Shown piece after piece: positions 17,335 to 25,829 of a DNA stretch of 64,000 bases; the stretch's first letter is position 1; each line of letters opens with the position of its first letter. This stretch comes from an uncultured Prevotella sp. GTDB taxonomy: Bacteria > Bacteroidota > Bacteroidia > Bacteroidales > Bacteroidaceae. The notes beneath the pieces were generated by a model. The model was not told the origin of the DNA and searched no databases. It saw nothing but the letters and a program-made list of their open reading frames with translations. The position numbers were made by a program, and so were the translations under genes. The DNA is taken from assembly GCA_905236755.1 (NCBI GenBank), contig CAJOCR010000001.1:1-64000 (forward strand), read 5' to 3'.

Positions 17335-18369
17335 TTAATAATTCCTCAATGCTCCTACGAGTTCGGTATTCTCGCTCTTTGTTCCGATTGTTATTCTGAG
17401 GCAGTTGCCACAGAGTTGGATGCGGTTGCGGTTGCGAACGATGATGCCTTTTTCAACAAGGTAGTCATATATGCGTTGAGCATCAGTCATCTTAGCCAGG
17501 AAGAAATTGGCATTAGAAGGATATACCTTTTCGCATATTGGCAGCTCGAGGAATGTTGACATCAGTCTTGAACGCTCCTGCAGGAGAATCTTTACCCATT
17601 TACCGACTTCATAAGGATCTTTGAGAGCCTCGATAGCTTGTTTCTGTGTGAGAAGATTTACGTTATAGGGGTATTTCACCTTATTGAAGATGTCGATAAT
17701 CTCTTTAGAAGCAAAGGCCATACCTAAGCGGATGGCTGCACATCCCCAAGCCTTACTCATAGTGTTGAGAACAATCATGTTTGGATATTTGTTCAGTTCT
17801 ATTCTCATTGGAGTCTCGTTAGAGAAATCGCTATATGCCTCATCGATGATAACAATACCTTCGAACTTCTGTAGTACATCTTCTATGGCTTCACGGTTGA
17901 TGCTGTTGCCGGTAGGATTGTTTGGAGAACAGATCCAGATGATCTTGGTGTTCTCGTCGCAAGCAGCCAGTAGTTTGTTGGCTGATATCTGGAAGTGTTC
18001 GTCGAGTAATACGGGACGATATTCCACATCGTTGATATCGGCACAAACCTTGTACATACCATATGTTGGTTCTATGGCAACAACATTATCTATTCCTGGA
18101 CGGCAGAAGATACGATATGGTAGATCGATGGCTTCGTCGGAACCGTTGCCTAAGAAGATATTGTCTGCTGGTACTCCTTTTACCTTGCTCACCAACTCTT
18201 TTACCTCTTGCTGTAGAGGATCGGGGTAGCGGTTGTAAGGAGCATTATATGGGTTCTCGTTAGCATCGAGAAACACTCGAGCTACATGACCACTGTATTC
18301 GTTTCGGGCAGAAGAGTAGGGTGACAGTTCCCATATATTTTTTCTGCATAAATCCTTTAAGTCTTTCAT
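17335..18369 (-). CDS. hisC: Histidinol-phosphate aminotransferase
   Basis: HisC transfers an amino group from glutamate to imidazole-acetol phosphate. It is a fold-type I PLP enzyme. The 344-residue product starts [20 protein letters not shown]; the upstream in-frame extension is repeat sequence and is excluded. The conserved SPNNPTGN loop and the PLP-lysine motif TMSKAWG (lysine near residue 206) are present, as is the RIxxG-type C-terminal substrate arginine (LRITIG). It is the third gene of hisG-hisD-hisC. hisB, which usually follows hisC in Bacteroidales, is absent here; element E follows instead. Confidence 0.96.
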   Translation of the reverse strand: MKDLKDLCRKNIWELSPYSSARNEYSGHVARVFLDANENPYNAPYNRYPDPLQQEVKELVSKVKGVPADNIFLGNGSDEAIDLPYRIFCRPGIDNVVAIEPTYGMYKVCADINDVEYRPVLLDEHFQISANKLLAACDENTKIIWICSPNNPTGNSINREAIEDVLQKFEGIVIIDEAYSDFSNETPMRIELNKYPNMIVLNTMSKAWGCAAIRLGMAFASKEIIDIFNKVKYPYNVNLLTQKQAIEALKDPYEVGKWVKILLQERSRLMSTFLELPICEKVYPSNANFFLAKMTDAQRIYDYLVEKGIIVRNRNRIQLCGNCLRITIGTKSENTELVGALRNY

Positions 18370-18714
18370 AAGATATGCGCGTGCAAGCACGCTAAATGAT
18401 AAATGATAAATGAAAAATGATAAATACCGACAGCAAACGCTCAGTCGATGACCTTCGGTTGAATAATTAATGCCTACGGCATCGTCGTTCACTTCTATTG
18501 AATATTGAATAATGAAGCGCAAAGCGCTTTCTAATATTTCAATTTTTCATTCTTTCAATATTTACATCTTTACTTACGCTCAGTCGATGACCTTCGGTTG
18601 AATAATTAATGCCTACGGCATCGTCGTTCACTTCGTTCACTATTGAATATTGAATATTGAATAATGAAGCGCAAAGCGCTTTCTAATATTTCAATTTTTC
18701 ATTCTTTCAATATT
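18370..18714. repeat. Duplicated repeat block between hisD and hisC
   Basis: After an AATGATAAATGAT-type tail (18388-18423), a unit occurs twice as a direct repeat: 18437-18563 and 18576-18715. Each copy contains CTCAGTCGATGACC, the mini-hairpin ATGCC-TAC-GGCAT (18470-18482 and 18609-18621), ATTGAATATTGAAT units and the mini-hairpin AGCGC-AAA-GCGCT (18516-18528 and 18668-18680). The second copy has two small insertions and supplies the hisD stop codon. No gene is present, though the genes on either side are expected to be co-transcribed. Confidence 0.85.
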
Positions 18715-20001
18715 TCAATCTTCTATTGCTTTCACTCTCAAACGCATCGCGTTGGCATGTGCTTCAAGCTGTTCGTTTTCTGCCATGCATACCACGGCAT
18801 TACCGATACTCCTGATACCGTCTTCATTGAGATACTGGAATGTTACCTTTCTATTATAACTGTCAAGGTTTACGCCATTGTATTCAAGTGCATAACGGTG
18901 GGTAGGAAGGGTATGGTTGGTACCGCTGGCATAGTCGCCTGCACTTTCACAAGCATATTTGCCCATGAACACGCTACCAGCATTGATAACCTTCTCGGAT
19001 AGTTCCTCGTAGTCGTCGGTAGCAATGATAAGATGTTCTGGAGCATAGCAGTTGCTAAGGTCGATAGCCTCTTGTGAGTTCTTCACCAATACGAGTTTTG
19101 AGTTCTCAAGAGTTTTTGCAGCTATCTCCTTGCGTGGGAGCATGTTCAGTTGTTTATCGACTTCCTGCTGTACCTTTTGCAGCATCTCTTCGCTTGTAGA
19201 GATAAGGATAACCTGGGAGTCGATACCATGTTCGGCTTGTGAGAGTAGGTCGGCAGCTACAAACTCAGCATTGCTGTTCTTGTCGGCAATGACGCATACC
19301 TCAGAAGGACCAGCAGGCATATCGATAGCTACATCGTGCAGGCTCACTTGTTGCTTGGCAGCCATAACATATTGGTTTCCAGGGCCAAAGATCTTGTAAA
19401 CCTTAGGAACGCTTTCTGTTCCGTAGGCCATGGCTCCAATAGCCTGTACACCACCAGTCTTGAATATCTTGCTTACTCCAGCTATCTTTGCAGCTACAAG
19501 GATGGCAGGATTTACTTTTCCTTCTTTGTTTGGAGGTGTGCATAGCACAATCTCCTTACAGCCTGCAATCTTAGCAGGTGTAGCTAACATCAGAACAGTA
19601 GAGAAGAGAGGGGCAGTGCCACCAGGGATATATAATCCGACCTTTTCGATGGCAACGGCTTTCTGCCAGCATGTAACACCTTTACATGTTACTATCTTCT
19701 TGCTTTCAAATTTCTGTGATTCGTGAAAGCGGGCAATATTGTCGTGAGCAATATGCAATGATGTTATCAGTTCCTGTGAGACGAGAGTCTCGGCTTCATC
19801 AATCTCCTGTTGGGTAACAGCAAGAGACGATAGCTGTACGTGATCAAACATCTGCTCGTATTTCTTTACGGCATTGTCACCATTCTCTTTCACATCGCGC
19901 AACACCTCATCAACCACAGCATTAAGTTGTGATACGTCGAGGTGTGGGCGTTCAACTATTTCCTCCCAAGTGTTTCTATTTGGATATTTTATGATGTTCA
20001 T
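18715..20001 (-). CDS. hisD: Histidinol dehydrogenase
   Basis: HisD oxidises histidinol to histidine in two NAD+-dependent steps. The 428-residue product (start MNIIKYPNRNTWEEIVERP) has the usual length. The conserved GLYIPGGTAP segment, the GPGNQYV and MPAGPSEV motifs, and the zinc/substrate histidines in LSQAEHGIDSQ and NHTLPTHRYA are visible. An ATG four codons upstream is possible. It lies between hisG and hisC but is separated from both by repeat-filled gaps of 193 and 345 bases. Its stop codon lies in an ATTGAAnnATTGAA repeat. Confidence 0.97.
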   Translation of the reverse strand: MNIIKYPNRNTWEEIVERPHLDVSQLNAVVDEVLRDVKENGDNAVKKYEQMFDHVQLSSLAVTQQEIDEAETLVSQELITSLHIAHDNIARFHESQKFESKKIVTCKGVTCWQKAVAIEKVGLYIPGGTAPLFSTVLMLATPAKIAGCKEIVLCTPPNKEGKVNPAILVAAKIAGVSKIFKTGGVQAIGAMAYGTESVPKVYKIFGPGNQYVMAAKQQVSLHDVAIDMPAGPSEVCVIADKNSNAEFVAADLLSQAEHGIDSQVILISTSEEMLQKVQQEVDKQLNMLPRKEIAAKTLENSKLVLVKNSQEAIDLSNCYAPEHLIIATDDYEELSEKVINAGSVFMGKYACESAGDYASGTNHTLPTHRYALEYNGVNLDSYNRKVTFQYLNEDGIRSIGNAVVCMAENEQLEAHANAMRLRVKAIED

Positions 20002-20194
20002 AATTATGCGCAATGCATAGCATTGCTAAATGATAAATGATAAAGAATAGAATGCGCAAAGCAAAAGACCCTACCCATCCTCCCCTCGTGAGGAGAGGAG
20101 TCGTAAACTACCAACATCCCTCCAGCTAATATCTCTCCCCTCTCGAGGGGAGTCGGAGGGGTCTCCTACTTTGCTATTACTTCGTAATTATTAA
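20002..20194. repeat. Repeat-filled gap between hisG and hisD
   Basis: It contains an AATGCATAGCATT palindrome, an AATGATAAATGATAAA tract (20034-20047) and two GC-rich palindromes, CCTCCCCTCGTGAGGAGAGG (about 20079-20098) and CTCTCCCCTCTCGAGGGGAG (about 20132-20151). These resemble REP-type extragenic palindromes. Either could cause partial termination or pausing inside the his operon. Confidence 0.75.
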
Positions 20195-21046
20195 TTATAA
20201 TATCATTTTCTCGATAGGAGTAACCAAGATGCCTTGAGCACCAAGCTCCTTTAGTTTGCCAATGATTTCCCAGAAACGTTTCTCATCAAGAACAGTATGT
20301 ATAGAGCACCAGTCTTCATCAGCAAGAGGGATGATAGTAGGACTCTTGATACCAGGAAGAACCTCTGTGATTTCTTTCACCTTGTTTTTAGGTGCATTCA
20401 TCATCACATATTTCTTGTCTTGAGCAGAGCGTACTGCTTCGAAACGGAAAAGCATCTCGTTTAGAATCCTGTGCTTTTCCTCGTCCATGCTGAGGTTTCC
20501 AATGAGGAGAGCTTCACTCTTCATGACTGTTTCTACTTCAGCAAGGTTGTTGCTTACGAGTGTAGAACCAGAAGATACGATATCAAAGATACCATCAGCA
20601 AGTCCGATACCAGGACTAATTTCTACAGAACCGTTGATGACATGAATATCGGCATTAATGCCGTTCTTTGTCATGAAATTACGAAGAATGTTAGGGTATG
20701 ATGTAGCAATCTTCTTACCATCAAACCATTTTACTCCTGTGTACTTTATTTCCTTTGGTATAGCCAAAGACAGACGGCATTTGCTGAAGCCCAGACGTGA
20801 GATTATCTGGGCGTTTTCGTGTCGTTCAACAAATTCATTTTCTCCTACTACACCGATATCAGCAACTCCGCTTGCCACACTCTGTGGGATATCGTCGTCG
20901 CGCAAGTATAGTACTTCGAGAGGAAAATTACTTGACTGCACCAGCAGTGTTCTCTTTGACGCGCTTACTTTGATGTCTGCTTCCGCCAGCAGATTCATCG
21001 TGTCGTCATAAAGACGGCCTTTTGATTGAACGGCAATTCTTAACAT
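20195..21046 (-). CDS. hisG: ATP phosphoribosyltransferase, long form
   Basis: HisG condenses ATP with PRPP, the first and feedback-regulated step of histidine synthesis. At 283 residues it is the long, self-contained form with a C-terminal ACT-like domain (about 210-283), so no HisZ is needed. The start MLRIAVQSKGRL is chosen over an ATG nine codons upstream because the promoter -7 box ends only two bases before that upstream ATG. The PRPP-site region is present around residues 140-175 (GSVEISPGIGLADGIFDIVSSG). It heads the hisGDC operon. Confidence 0.96.
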   Translation of the reverse strand: MLRIAVQSKGRLYDDTMNLLAEADIKVSASKRTLLVQSSNFPLEVLYLRDDDIPQSVASGVADIGVVGENEFVERHENAQIISRLGFSKCRLSLAIPKEIKYTGVKWFDGKKIATSYPNILRNFMTKNGINADIHVINGSVEISPGIGLADGIFDIVSSGSTLVSNNLAEVETVMKSEALLIGNLSMDEEKHRILNEMLFRFEAVRSAQDKKYVMMNAPKNKVKEITEVLPGIKSPTIIPLADEDWCSIHTVLDEKRFWEIIGKLKELGAQGILVTPIEKMIL

Positions 21047-21075
21047 AAAATCTAAAATACTTATAAATCTCATGG

Positions 21076-21107
21076 CAAAAATACGTTTTTTTTATGTAAT
21101 CAGCAAA
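21076..21107 (-). promoter_or_regulatory. Promoter of hisGDC
   Basis: On the minus strand TTTG (21107-21104), a 20-base spacer and TATTTTTG (21083-21076) give a full match to the Bacteroidetes consensus. No leader peptide rich in histidine codons or attenuator was seen. Confidence 0.8.
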
Positions 21108-21115
21108 TATTGTTG

Positions 21116-21123
21116 TACTTTTG
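21116..21123 (+). promoter_or_regulatory. Putative -7 box of the transglycosylase gene
   Basis: TACTTTTG fits TAnnTTTG and lies about 50 bases before the ATG. The upstream -33 position reads TTTA rather than TTTG, so the call is moderate. It overlaps the divergent hisG promoter region. Confidence 0.5.
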
Positions 21124-21174
21124 TGGTATAATTGAAAATAAACAGATAAACTGTTATTTCATAATAATGGCATT

Positions 21175-22356
21175 ATGCGTGTTTTTTACACTCTTATTAT
21201 AGCATTCTTTTTTCTTATTACAGGATGTGCTGAGAAAAAAACTCAGCAGATGACACCTTGGGGAACTCCCTTAGGAGGAGATAGTGTGTCGGTGTCCAGT
21301 CAGTTTTCGTTGGGAGATATTGTCACTAATGGTGAGATGATAATGCTTACCATGTCGGGTCCTGAAACTTACTATGATTATCATGGTAAGGGTATGGGTT
21401 TACAGTATCTTCTTTGTGAGAAGTTTGCAGATAAGTTAGGAGTGAAGCTCAGAGTGGAGGCTTGTAAAGATACTGCCGAGATGGTGAGGAGATTAAAGAA
21501 TGGCGAAGCTGATATTATAGCTTTTCAGTTGCCAAAGACATATAATGGAGTTGAATATGCAGGAGCAAAGAATGATTCTTTGAAAACATCGTGGGCTGTT
21601 CAGGCAGGAAATGAGGAGCTTGCTGATTCGTTGAATAGTTGGTATCGTCCTTCAATGATAGCAGAGGTGAGGAAAGAAGAGTCGTTTTTCCTTTCTACAA
21701 GGAGTATTGTTCGTCATGTGTATTCGCCTATGTTGAATAGGGCAGGAGGTGTTATCTCCAAGTGGGATAAGTATTTTATGATGTATGCGCCAGTAGCGAG
21801 ATGGGATTGGCGCCTTATGGCTGCACAATGTTATCAGGAATCGACCTTTGACCCTCAGGCACATTCGTGGGCAGGTGCGTGTGGTCTTATGCAGATAATG
21901 CCATCTACAGCTGATCATCTTGGTTTGTCACGTGCTAATCTTTATGATCCAGAACAGAATATTGCTGCTGCAGCGAAATATATAAGAGAATTGTCAGATA
22001 GATTTGGTGATATTCCGAATAGGATGGAGCAATACAATTTTGTATTGGCATGTTATAATGGTGGTTACCATCACGTTCGTGACGCTATGGCCTTAGCAAA
22101 GAAATATGGTAGAAATCCATATCGTTGGTCGGATGTGTCGGAGTTTGTATTGAAACTTCGTATGCCTACCTATTATAATGATCCTGTTGTAAAATATGGT
22201 TATATGCGTGGTGATGAAACCGTTGATTATGTGCAACGTATTAGAGCACGTTGGGCACAATACAGAGGTTTTGCAGCCTCAGGATCTTCGTCTGTAATGG
22301 GAGGAATGGGTGCAATGCCTCATAAGGCAAAGCATAAGAATAGATATGCTATATAA
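21175..22356 (+). CDS. MltF-like lytic transglycosylase with shortened solute-binding domain
   Basis: Lytic transglycosylases cleave peptidoglycan to 1,6-anhydro products. This 393-residue protein has a lipoprotein signal ending LITGC (Cys18), then about 100 residues resembling the first lobe of an SBP_bac_3 domain (about 48-120), then the SLT domain with QESTFDP (catalytic Glu222) and GLMQIMPSTA (237-246). MltF proteins normally have a two-lobed binding domain of about 220 residues; here the sequence passes from the first lobe (IIAFQLP) almost directly to the WAV...LADSLNSW segment that normally closes the domain. It is probably outer-membrane anchored. It has its own promoter and no obvious operon partner. 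Confidence 0.9.
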   Translation: MRVFYTLIIAFFFLITGCAEKKTQQMTPWGTPLGGDSVSVSSQFSLGDIVTNGEMIMLTMSGPETYYDYHGKGMGLQYLLCEKFADKLGVKLRVEACKDTAEMVRRLKNGEADIIAFQLPKTYNGVEYAGAKNDSLKTSWAVQAGNEELADSLNSWYRPSMIAEVRKEESFFLSTRSIVRHVYSPMLNRAGGVISKWDKYFMMYAPVARWDWRLMAAQCYQESTFDPQAHSWAGACGLMQIMPSTADHLGLSRANLYDPEQNIAAAAKYIRELSDRFGDIPNRMEQYNFVLACYNGGYHHVRDAMALAKKYGRNPYRWSDVSEFVLKLRMPTYYNDPVVKYGYMRGDETVDYVQRIRARWAQYRGFAASGSSSVMGGMGAMPHKAKHKNRYAI

Positions 22357-22387
22357 AAAAAAGCGACCGCCTTCACAGGCAACCGCT
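22355..22387 (-). terminator. Probable terminator for the 146-residue hypothetical gene
   Basis: On the minus strand an interrupted stem (22387-22377 with 22372-22362, three mismatches in the middle) is followed by T8. It lies about 145 bases after the stop of the minus-strand gene and overlaps the 3' end of the transglycosylase gene. Confidence 0.5.
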
Positions 22388-22530
22388 CCAAATCTTCAAT
22401 AGGTATTAGTTTCTTTAAGGTAAAAAGATTGTTTTCAGGATAACGAATGCAAAGATAAGGGAATTTTTCAAATCTGCAAACTTTTTATAGCAAAATTTTA
22501 GAAAAATATTTCTGTGTGCCCACACACCCC

Positions 22531-22971
22531 TTATTCTTTTATTAATTCATCAAGAAATTTCTCGAGTTCTTCGTCAAGCCCTTTCATGATATCTCCACCA
22601 ATTATAACTGTATTGTCGTCGGCGAGATATAGTTCAGCCACATTTTCTTTATCATCGTTTTCGAGAACGAAGCTATATGGCTTTAAAATACCCAGGTTAT
22701 CAACAACATTAACCATGTTCTTGAGTTGTTTACGTAGGATAAGGGTGACACTATCGTAGAAGTTTTCCTCTTGATTATCTATCCATTGTTCAACCACACA
22801 ACGTGTGATTTCTTGATCATCATCATCGAAAGCTAAGAGATCTCCAGAGTCCTGGCTTGCGCGGACGTGGATATCTGTGAATAGTGTAGGCTCTTCCTGA
22901 GCTGGAAATTTCTGAGCAATTTTGTTGATAAAACGCTCCACTTGCTGAATGGTTTGTTCTGTTGCTTTCAT
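22531..22971 (-). CDS. Conserved-type hypothetical protein, 146 residues
   Basis: I do not recognise a named family. The product is acidic and soluble, with no signal peptide or membrane segment. It shows an N-terminal helix (TEQTIQQVERFINKIAQKF), an acidic cluster DDDDQE near residues 49-54, a central helical part, and a C-terminal beta-rich portion (AELYLADDNTVIIGGDIM) ending in an acidic helix. It stands alone with its own TATATTTG -7 box and a likely terminator, so it is probably a real, independently expressed gene. Confidence 0.75.
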   Translation of the reverse strand: MKATEQTIQQVERFINKIAQKFPAQEEPTLFTDIHVRASQDSGDLLAFDDDDQEITRCVVEQWIDNQEENFYDSVTLILRKQLKNMVNVVDNLGILKPYSFVLENDDKENVAELYLADDNTVIIGGDIMKGLDEELEKFLDELIKE

Positions 22972-22996
22972 GTTTCTTAGTTCATTTAATCTTATG

Positions 22997-23025
22997 CAAA
23001 TATAAATGAAAATACTGAATTACAA
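22997..23025 (-). promoter_or_regulatory. Putative promoter of the 146-residue hypothetical gene
   Basis: TATATTTG (23004-22997, minus strand) fits the -7 box; an ATTG with an 18-base spacer is a weak -33. It ends about 26 bases before the ATG. Confidence 0.5.
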
Positions 23026-23044
23026 TAAAAAAATGAATGATTTT

Positions 23045-23075
23045 TTTGCTTTTATGAAATATTGCCGTAAATTTG
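23045..23075 (+). promoter_or_regulatory. Promoter of the rseC-rnf operon
   Basis: TTTG (23045-23048), a 19-base spacer and TAAATTTG (23068-23075) match the Bacteroidetes consensus. The first ATG is at 23143. Confidence 0.8.
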
Positions 23076-23142
23076 CAATCATTCAAGCTGTAAGTGAAAA
23101 ACTACTATACAAAAGCAAATAGGGATTTATTTATATAAGAGC

Positions 23143-23562
23143 ATGAACAATAGAATAAGACACTCGGGAATTATTACAGATATAGAAGGCCATTTGGTAC
23201 ATGTAAGTATCCAACAGTCTTCTGCATGTGATAGTTGTAAGGTTGCTCATCATTGTAATGCTGCAGAATCGAAGGATAAAACTATAGATATCTCTGTTCA
23301 TGATGCTTCAGAATATGTTGTTGGTCAACGTGTTAGTGTATCAACATCAGGAAGGGTAGGTATGATGGCTGTTGTATGGGCTTATGTTTTACCTTTGGTG
23401 TTAATGCTGGGTGTGATGATAGTCACTCTTGTTATAAGTGATGACGAGATGCTTTCGGCATTTATGTCTCTTTGTTCGCTCGTACCTTATTATATATTAG
23501 TATATCTCTTGAGATCGAGGATACAGCAACAGGTTGCTTTTCAGATTGATTCTATAGAATAA
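23143..23562 (+). CDS. rseC: RseC/MucC-family protein (Rnf-associated)
   Basis: RseC-family proteins belong to the SoxR-reducing system in Proteobacteria and are encoded next to rnf genes in many Bacteroidetes. The 139-residue product has a soluble N-terminal part with cysteines at 29, 32 and 38 (CDSC and a third Cys), which may bind a metal or Fe-S cluster, then two membrane segments (about 74-97 and 102-120). It is the first gene of the rnf operon, 41 bases before rnfB, which suggests a role in assembling or tuning the complex. SoxR itself is not in the window. Confidence 0.9.
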   Translation: MNNRIRHSGIITDIEGHLVHVSIQQSSACDSCKVAHHCNAAESKDKTIDISVHDASEYVVGQRVSVSTSGRVGMMAVVWAYVLPLVLMLGVMIVTLVISDDEMLSAFMSLCSLVPYYILVYLLRSRIQQQVAFQIDSIE

Positions 23563-23603
23563 CTAATCTCTAACTACGATATTAGAAAACTAAACAAAAG
23601 ATT

Positions 23604-24452
23604 ATGGATTTTATTTTTACTGCAGTATTAGTTCTTGGAGCAATAGCACTGGTTGCATCAGTGGTATTGTTTGTTATTTCCAAGAAGTTTGCTGTTCATG
23701 AAGATCCCCGTATTGGTCAGGTGGCAGAATTGCTTCCTGGTGCTAATTGTGGTGGTTGTGGATTTCCAGGATGTTCGGGTATGGCAGATGCTCTTGTTAA
23801 GGGTGCCGACACTGGTTCTATTGATGGTCTTCGTTGTCCTGTTGGTGGCGATGATGTGATGAATCAGGTTGCCGATCTCCTTGGTATGGCAATGGCCAAT
23901 AGTGAGCCTATGGTAGCTGTTGTGCGTTGTAACGGAAGTTGTGAGAATCGTCCTCGTATTGCCGAGTATGATGGTCTTAGAACTTGTGAAGCAATGAACT
24001 CTACCGGTGCTGGTGAGACAGGATGTGGCTATGGCTGTTTAGGTTGTGGCGACTGTACTAAGGCGTGTCAGTTTGGTGCTATTAGCATGAATGCTGAGAC
24101 TGGTCTTCCTGAGGTTGACGAAGAAAAGTGTACATCGTGTGGAGCTTGTGTGAAGGCTTGTCCTCGTCATATTATAGAACTTCGCAAGAAAGGTCCTAAG
24201 GGCAGACGTGTTTATGTGCAGTGTGTGAATAAAGACAAAGGACCGGTAGCTAAGAAAGCATGTGCTGTAGCTTGTATTGGATGTGGAAAGTGTCAGAAGG
24301 TATGTAAGTTTGAGGCTATAACCGTTGAGAACAATCTCAGTTACATTGATTATAATAAGTGCAAGATGTGTACAAAGTGTGTTGATGAATGTCCTACTGG
24401 TGCTATCATCAAGGTTAATTTCCCTGTAAAGAAGAAGGAGGTAGAAGCATGA
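23604..24452 (+). CDS. rnfB: RnfB, ferredoxin-like electron-input subunit
   Basis: RnfB accepts electrons from reduced ferredoxin. Residues 1-28 are a membrane anchor. An Fe-S domain with C49, C52, C57 and C78 follows, then a long ferredoxin-type region with successive cysteine groups near 141-155, 176-186, 220-234 and 253-263. That is enough for about four [4Fe-4S] clusters, against two in the 190-residue proteobacterial RnfB; enlarged RnfB is usual in anaerobes. The 282-residue gene overlaps rnfC by four bases (ATGA). Confidence 0.96.
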   Translation: MDFIFTAVLVLGAIALVASVVLFVISKKFAVHEDPRIGQVAELLPGANCGGCGFPGCSGMADALVKGADTGSIDGLRCPVGGDDVMNQVADLLGMAMANSEPMVAVVRCNGSCENRPRIAEYDGLRTCEAMNSTGAGETGCGYGCLGCGDCTKACQFGAISMNAETGLPEVDEEKCTSCGACVKACPRHIIELRKKGPKGRRVYVQCVNKDKGPVAKKACAVACIGCGKCQKVCKFEAITVENNLSYIDYNKCKMCTKCVDECPTGAIIKVNFPVKKKEVEA

Positions 24453-25801
24453 AATTACATACATTCAAGATAGGTGGCGTTCATCCTGAGGAGAATAAGC
24501 TTACTCATGATATTGCAACACGTGAGGCAGAGCTGCCCAAGACAGCTGTTTTTCCGTTGAGTCAGCATATTGGTGCTCCAGCAAAGCCTGTTGTTCAGCG
24601 AGGAGACAAGGTGAAGGTAGGTACTCTTATTGCTGAAGCAGGTGGTTTTGTCAGTGCACCTATTTATAGTTCTGTATCAGGAACAGTAGCCAAGATCGAT
24701 ACTGTTATTGATGCTACAGGCTATCGTAAGCCTGCTATAATAATTAATGTTGAGGGCGATGAGTGGGAAGAGAGTATTGACCGTTCGGAGACTCTTGAAA
24801 CATTAGATGCTCATCCTGAGCTTACTCCTGAAGAAATTGTAGAACGTATAAAGGTAGCTGGTGTTACCGGTATGGGAGGTGCTGGTTTCCCTACATTTAT
24901 AAAACTATGTCCTCCTCCTGGGACTAAGGCAGAGTGTGTTATCATAAATGGTGTAGAATGTGAACCTTATATCACAGCCGACTACCGTTTGATGATGGAG
25001 CATGCCGATGAGATTCTTGTAGGACTTGACCTGTTGATGAAGGCAGCTAAGGTTGAGAAAGGATATATTGGTATTGAGGAGAACAAGCCAGAGGCAATAC
25101 GTCTTTTGACAGAAAAGACAGCCAACAACCCCCGTGTGGAGGTTGTGCCGTTGGCTCAGAAATATCCTCAGGGAGGTGAGAAACAGCTTGTTGATGCTGT
25201 TATCAATCGTCAGGTGCCCGCTCCTCCAGCTATCCCTGTTAATGTTGGAGCAATAGTTCAGAATGTAGGTACTGCTTATGCTGTATATCAGGCAGTTATG
25301 AAGAATAAGCCCTTGTTTGAACGTTATACAACAGTAACAGGAAAACAGGTAAAGAATCCTGATAATTTTCTTGTGAGGATGGGTACACCATTCCAGCAGA
25401 TGATTGATTTCTGTGGTGGTCTTCCTGAAGGTGATAATAAGGTTCTTGCAGGTGGCCCTATGATGGGAAAAGCAGTTCTTAGTCTTGAGGTACCTGTGTG
25501 TAAGGGAACCAACTCTATAACTGTTCTTACAGATAAAGATGCTCATCGTAAGAAGGTACAGCCATGTATCCGTTGTGGAAAATGTGTAGAAGCGTGTCCT
25601 ATGGGACTTGAACCATATTTATTGGCAACCCTTTCTTCTCTTAAGAAATATGACAGATTAGAGTCGGAGGAGGTTGTATCATGTATAGCATGTGGAAGTT
25701 GTCAGTTTACCTGTCCTTCTCATCGTCCAATTCTTGATAATATTGTTCAGGGAAAGGCTGCTGTTATGGGAATAATAAAGGCACGTAATGCAAAAAAGTA
25801 A
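24449..25801 (+). CDS. rnfC: RnfC, NADH-binding electron-output subunit
   Basis: RnfC passes electrons to NAD+. The 450-residue protein has the N-terminal RnfC barrel-sandwich part, the glycine-rich TGMGGAGFPT flavin/NADH loop near residue 140, and two C-terminal ferredoxin motifs, CIRCGKCVEACPMG (near 372) and CIACGSCQFTCPSH (near 411). It is membrane-associated through other subunits. Its start overlaps the rnfB stop by four bases, pointing to coupled translation. Confidence 0.97.
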   Translation: MKLHTFKIGGVHPEENKLTHDIATREAELPKTAVFPLSQHIGAPAKPVVQRGDKVKVGTLIAEAGGFVSAPIYSSVSGTVAKIDTVIDATGYRKPAIIINVEGDEWEESIDRSETLETLDAHPELTPEEIVERIKVAGVTGMGGAGFPTFIKLCPPPGTKAECVIINGVECEPYITADYRLMMEHADEILVGLDLLMKAAKVEKGYIGIEENKPEAIRLLTEKTANNPRVEVVPLAQKYPQGGEKQLVDAVINRQVPAPPAIPVNVGAIVQNVGTAYAVYQAVMKNKPLFERYTTVTGKQVKNPDNFLVRMGTPFQQMIDFCGGLPEGDNKVLAGGPMMGKAVLSLEVPVCKGTNSITVLTDKDAHRKKVQPCIRCGKCVEACPMGLEPYLLATLSSLKKYDRLESEEVVSCIACGSCQFTCPSHRPILDNIVQGKAAVMGIIKARNAKK

Positions 25802-25829
25802 TAGAATTGATAAAAAATAGAATATAAAA

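Noticed and set aside
17335..18522. Longer hisC start at 18522
   Set aside because: The extra 51 codons translate the intergenic repeat and AATGATAAATG tract; the homologous start is at 18369.
24905..25546. 213-codon minus-strand ORF opposite rnfC
   Set aside because: Antisense shadow; composition is not protein-like and rnfC motifs are intact on the plus strand.
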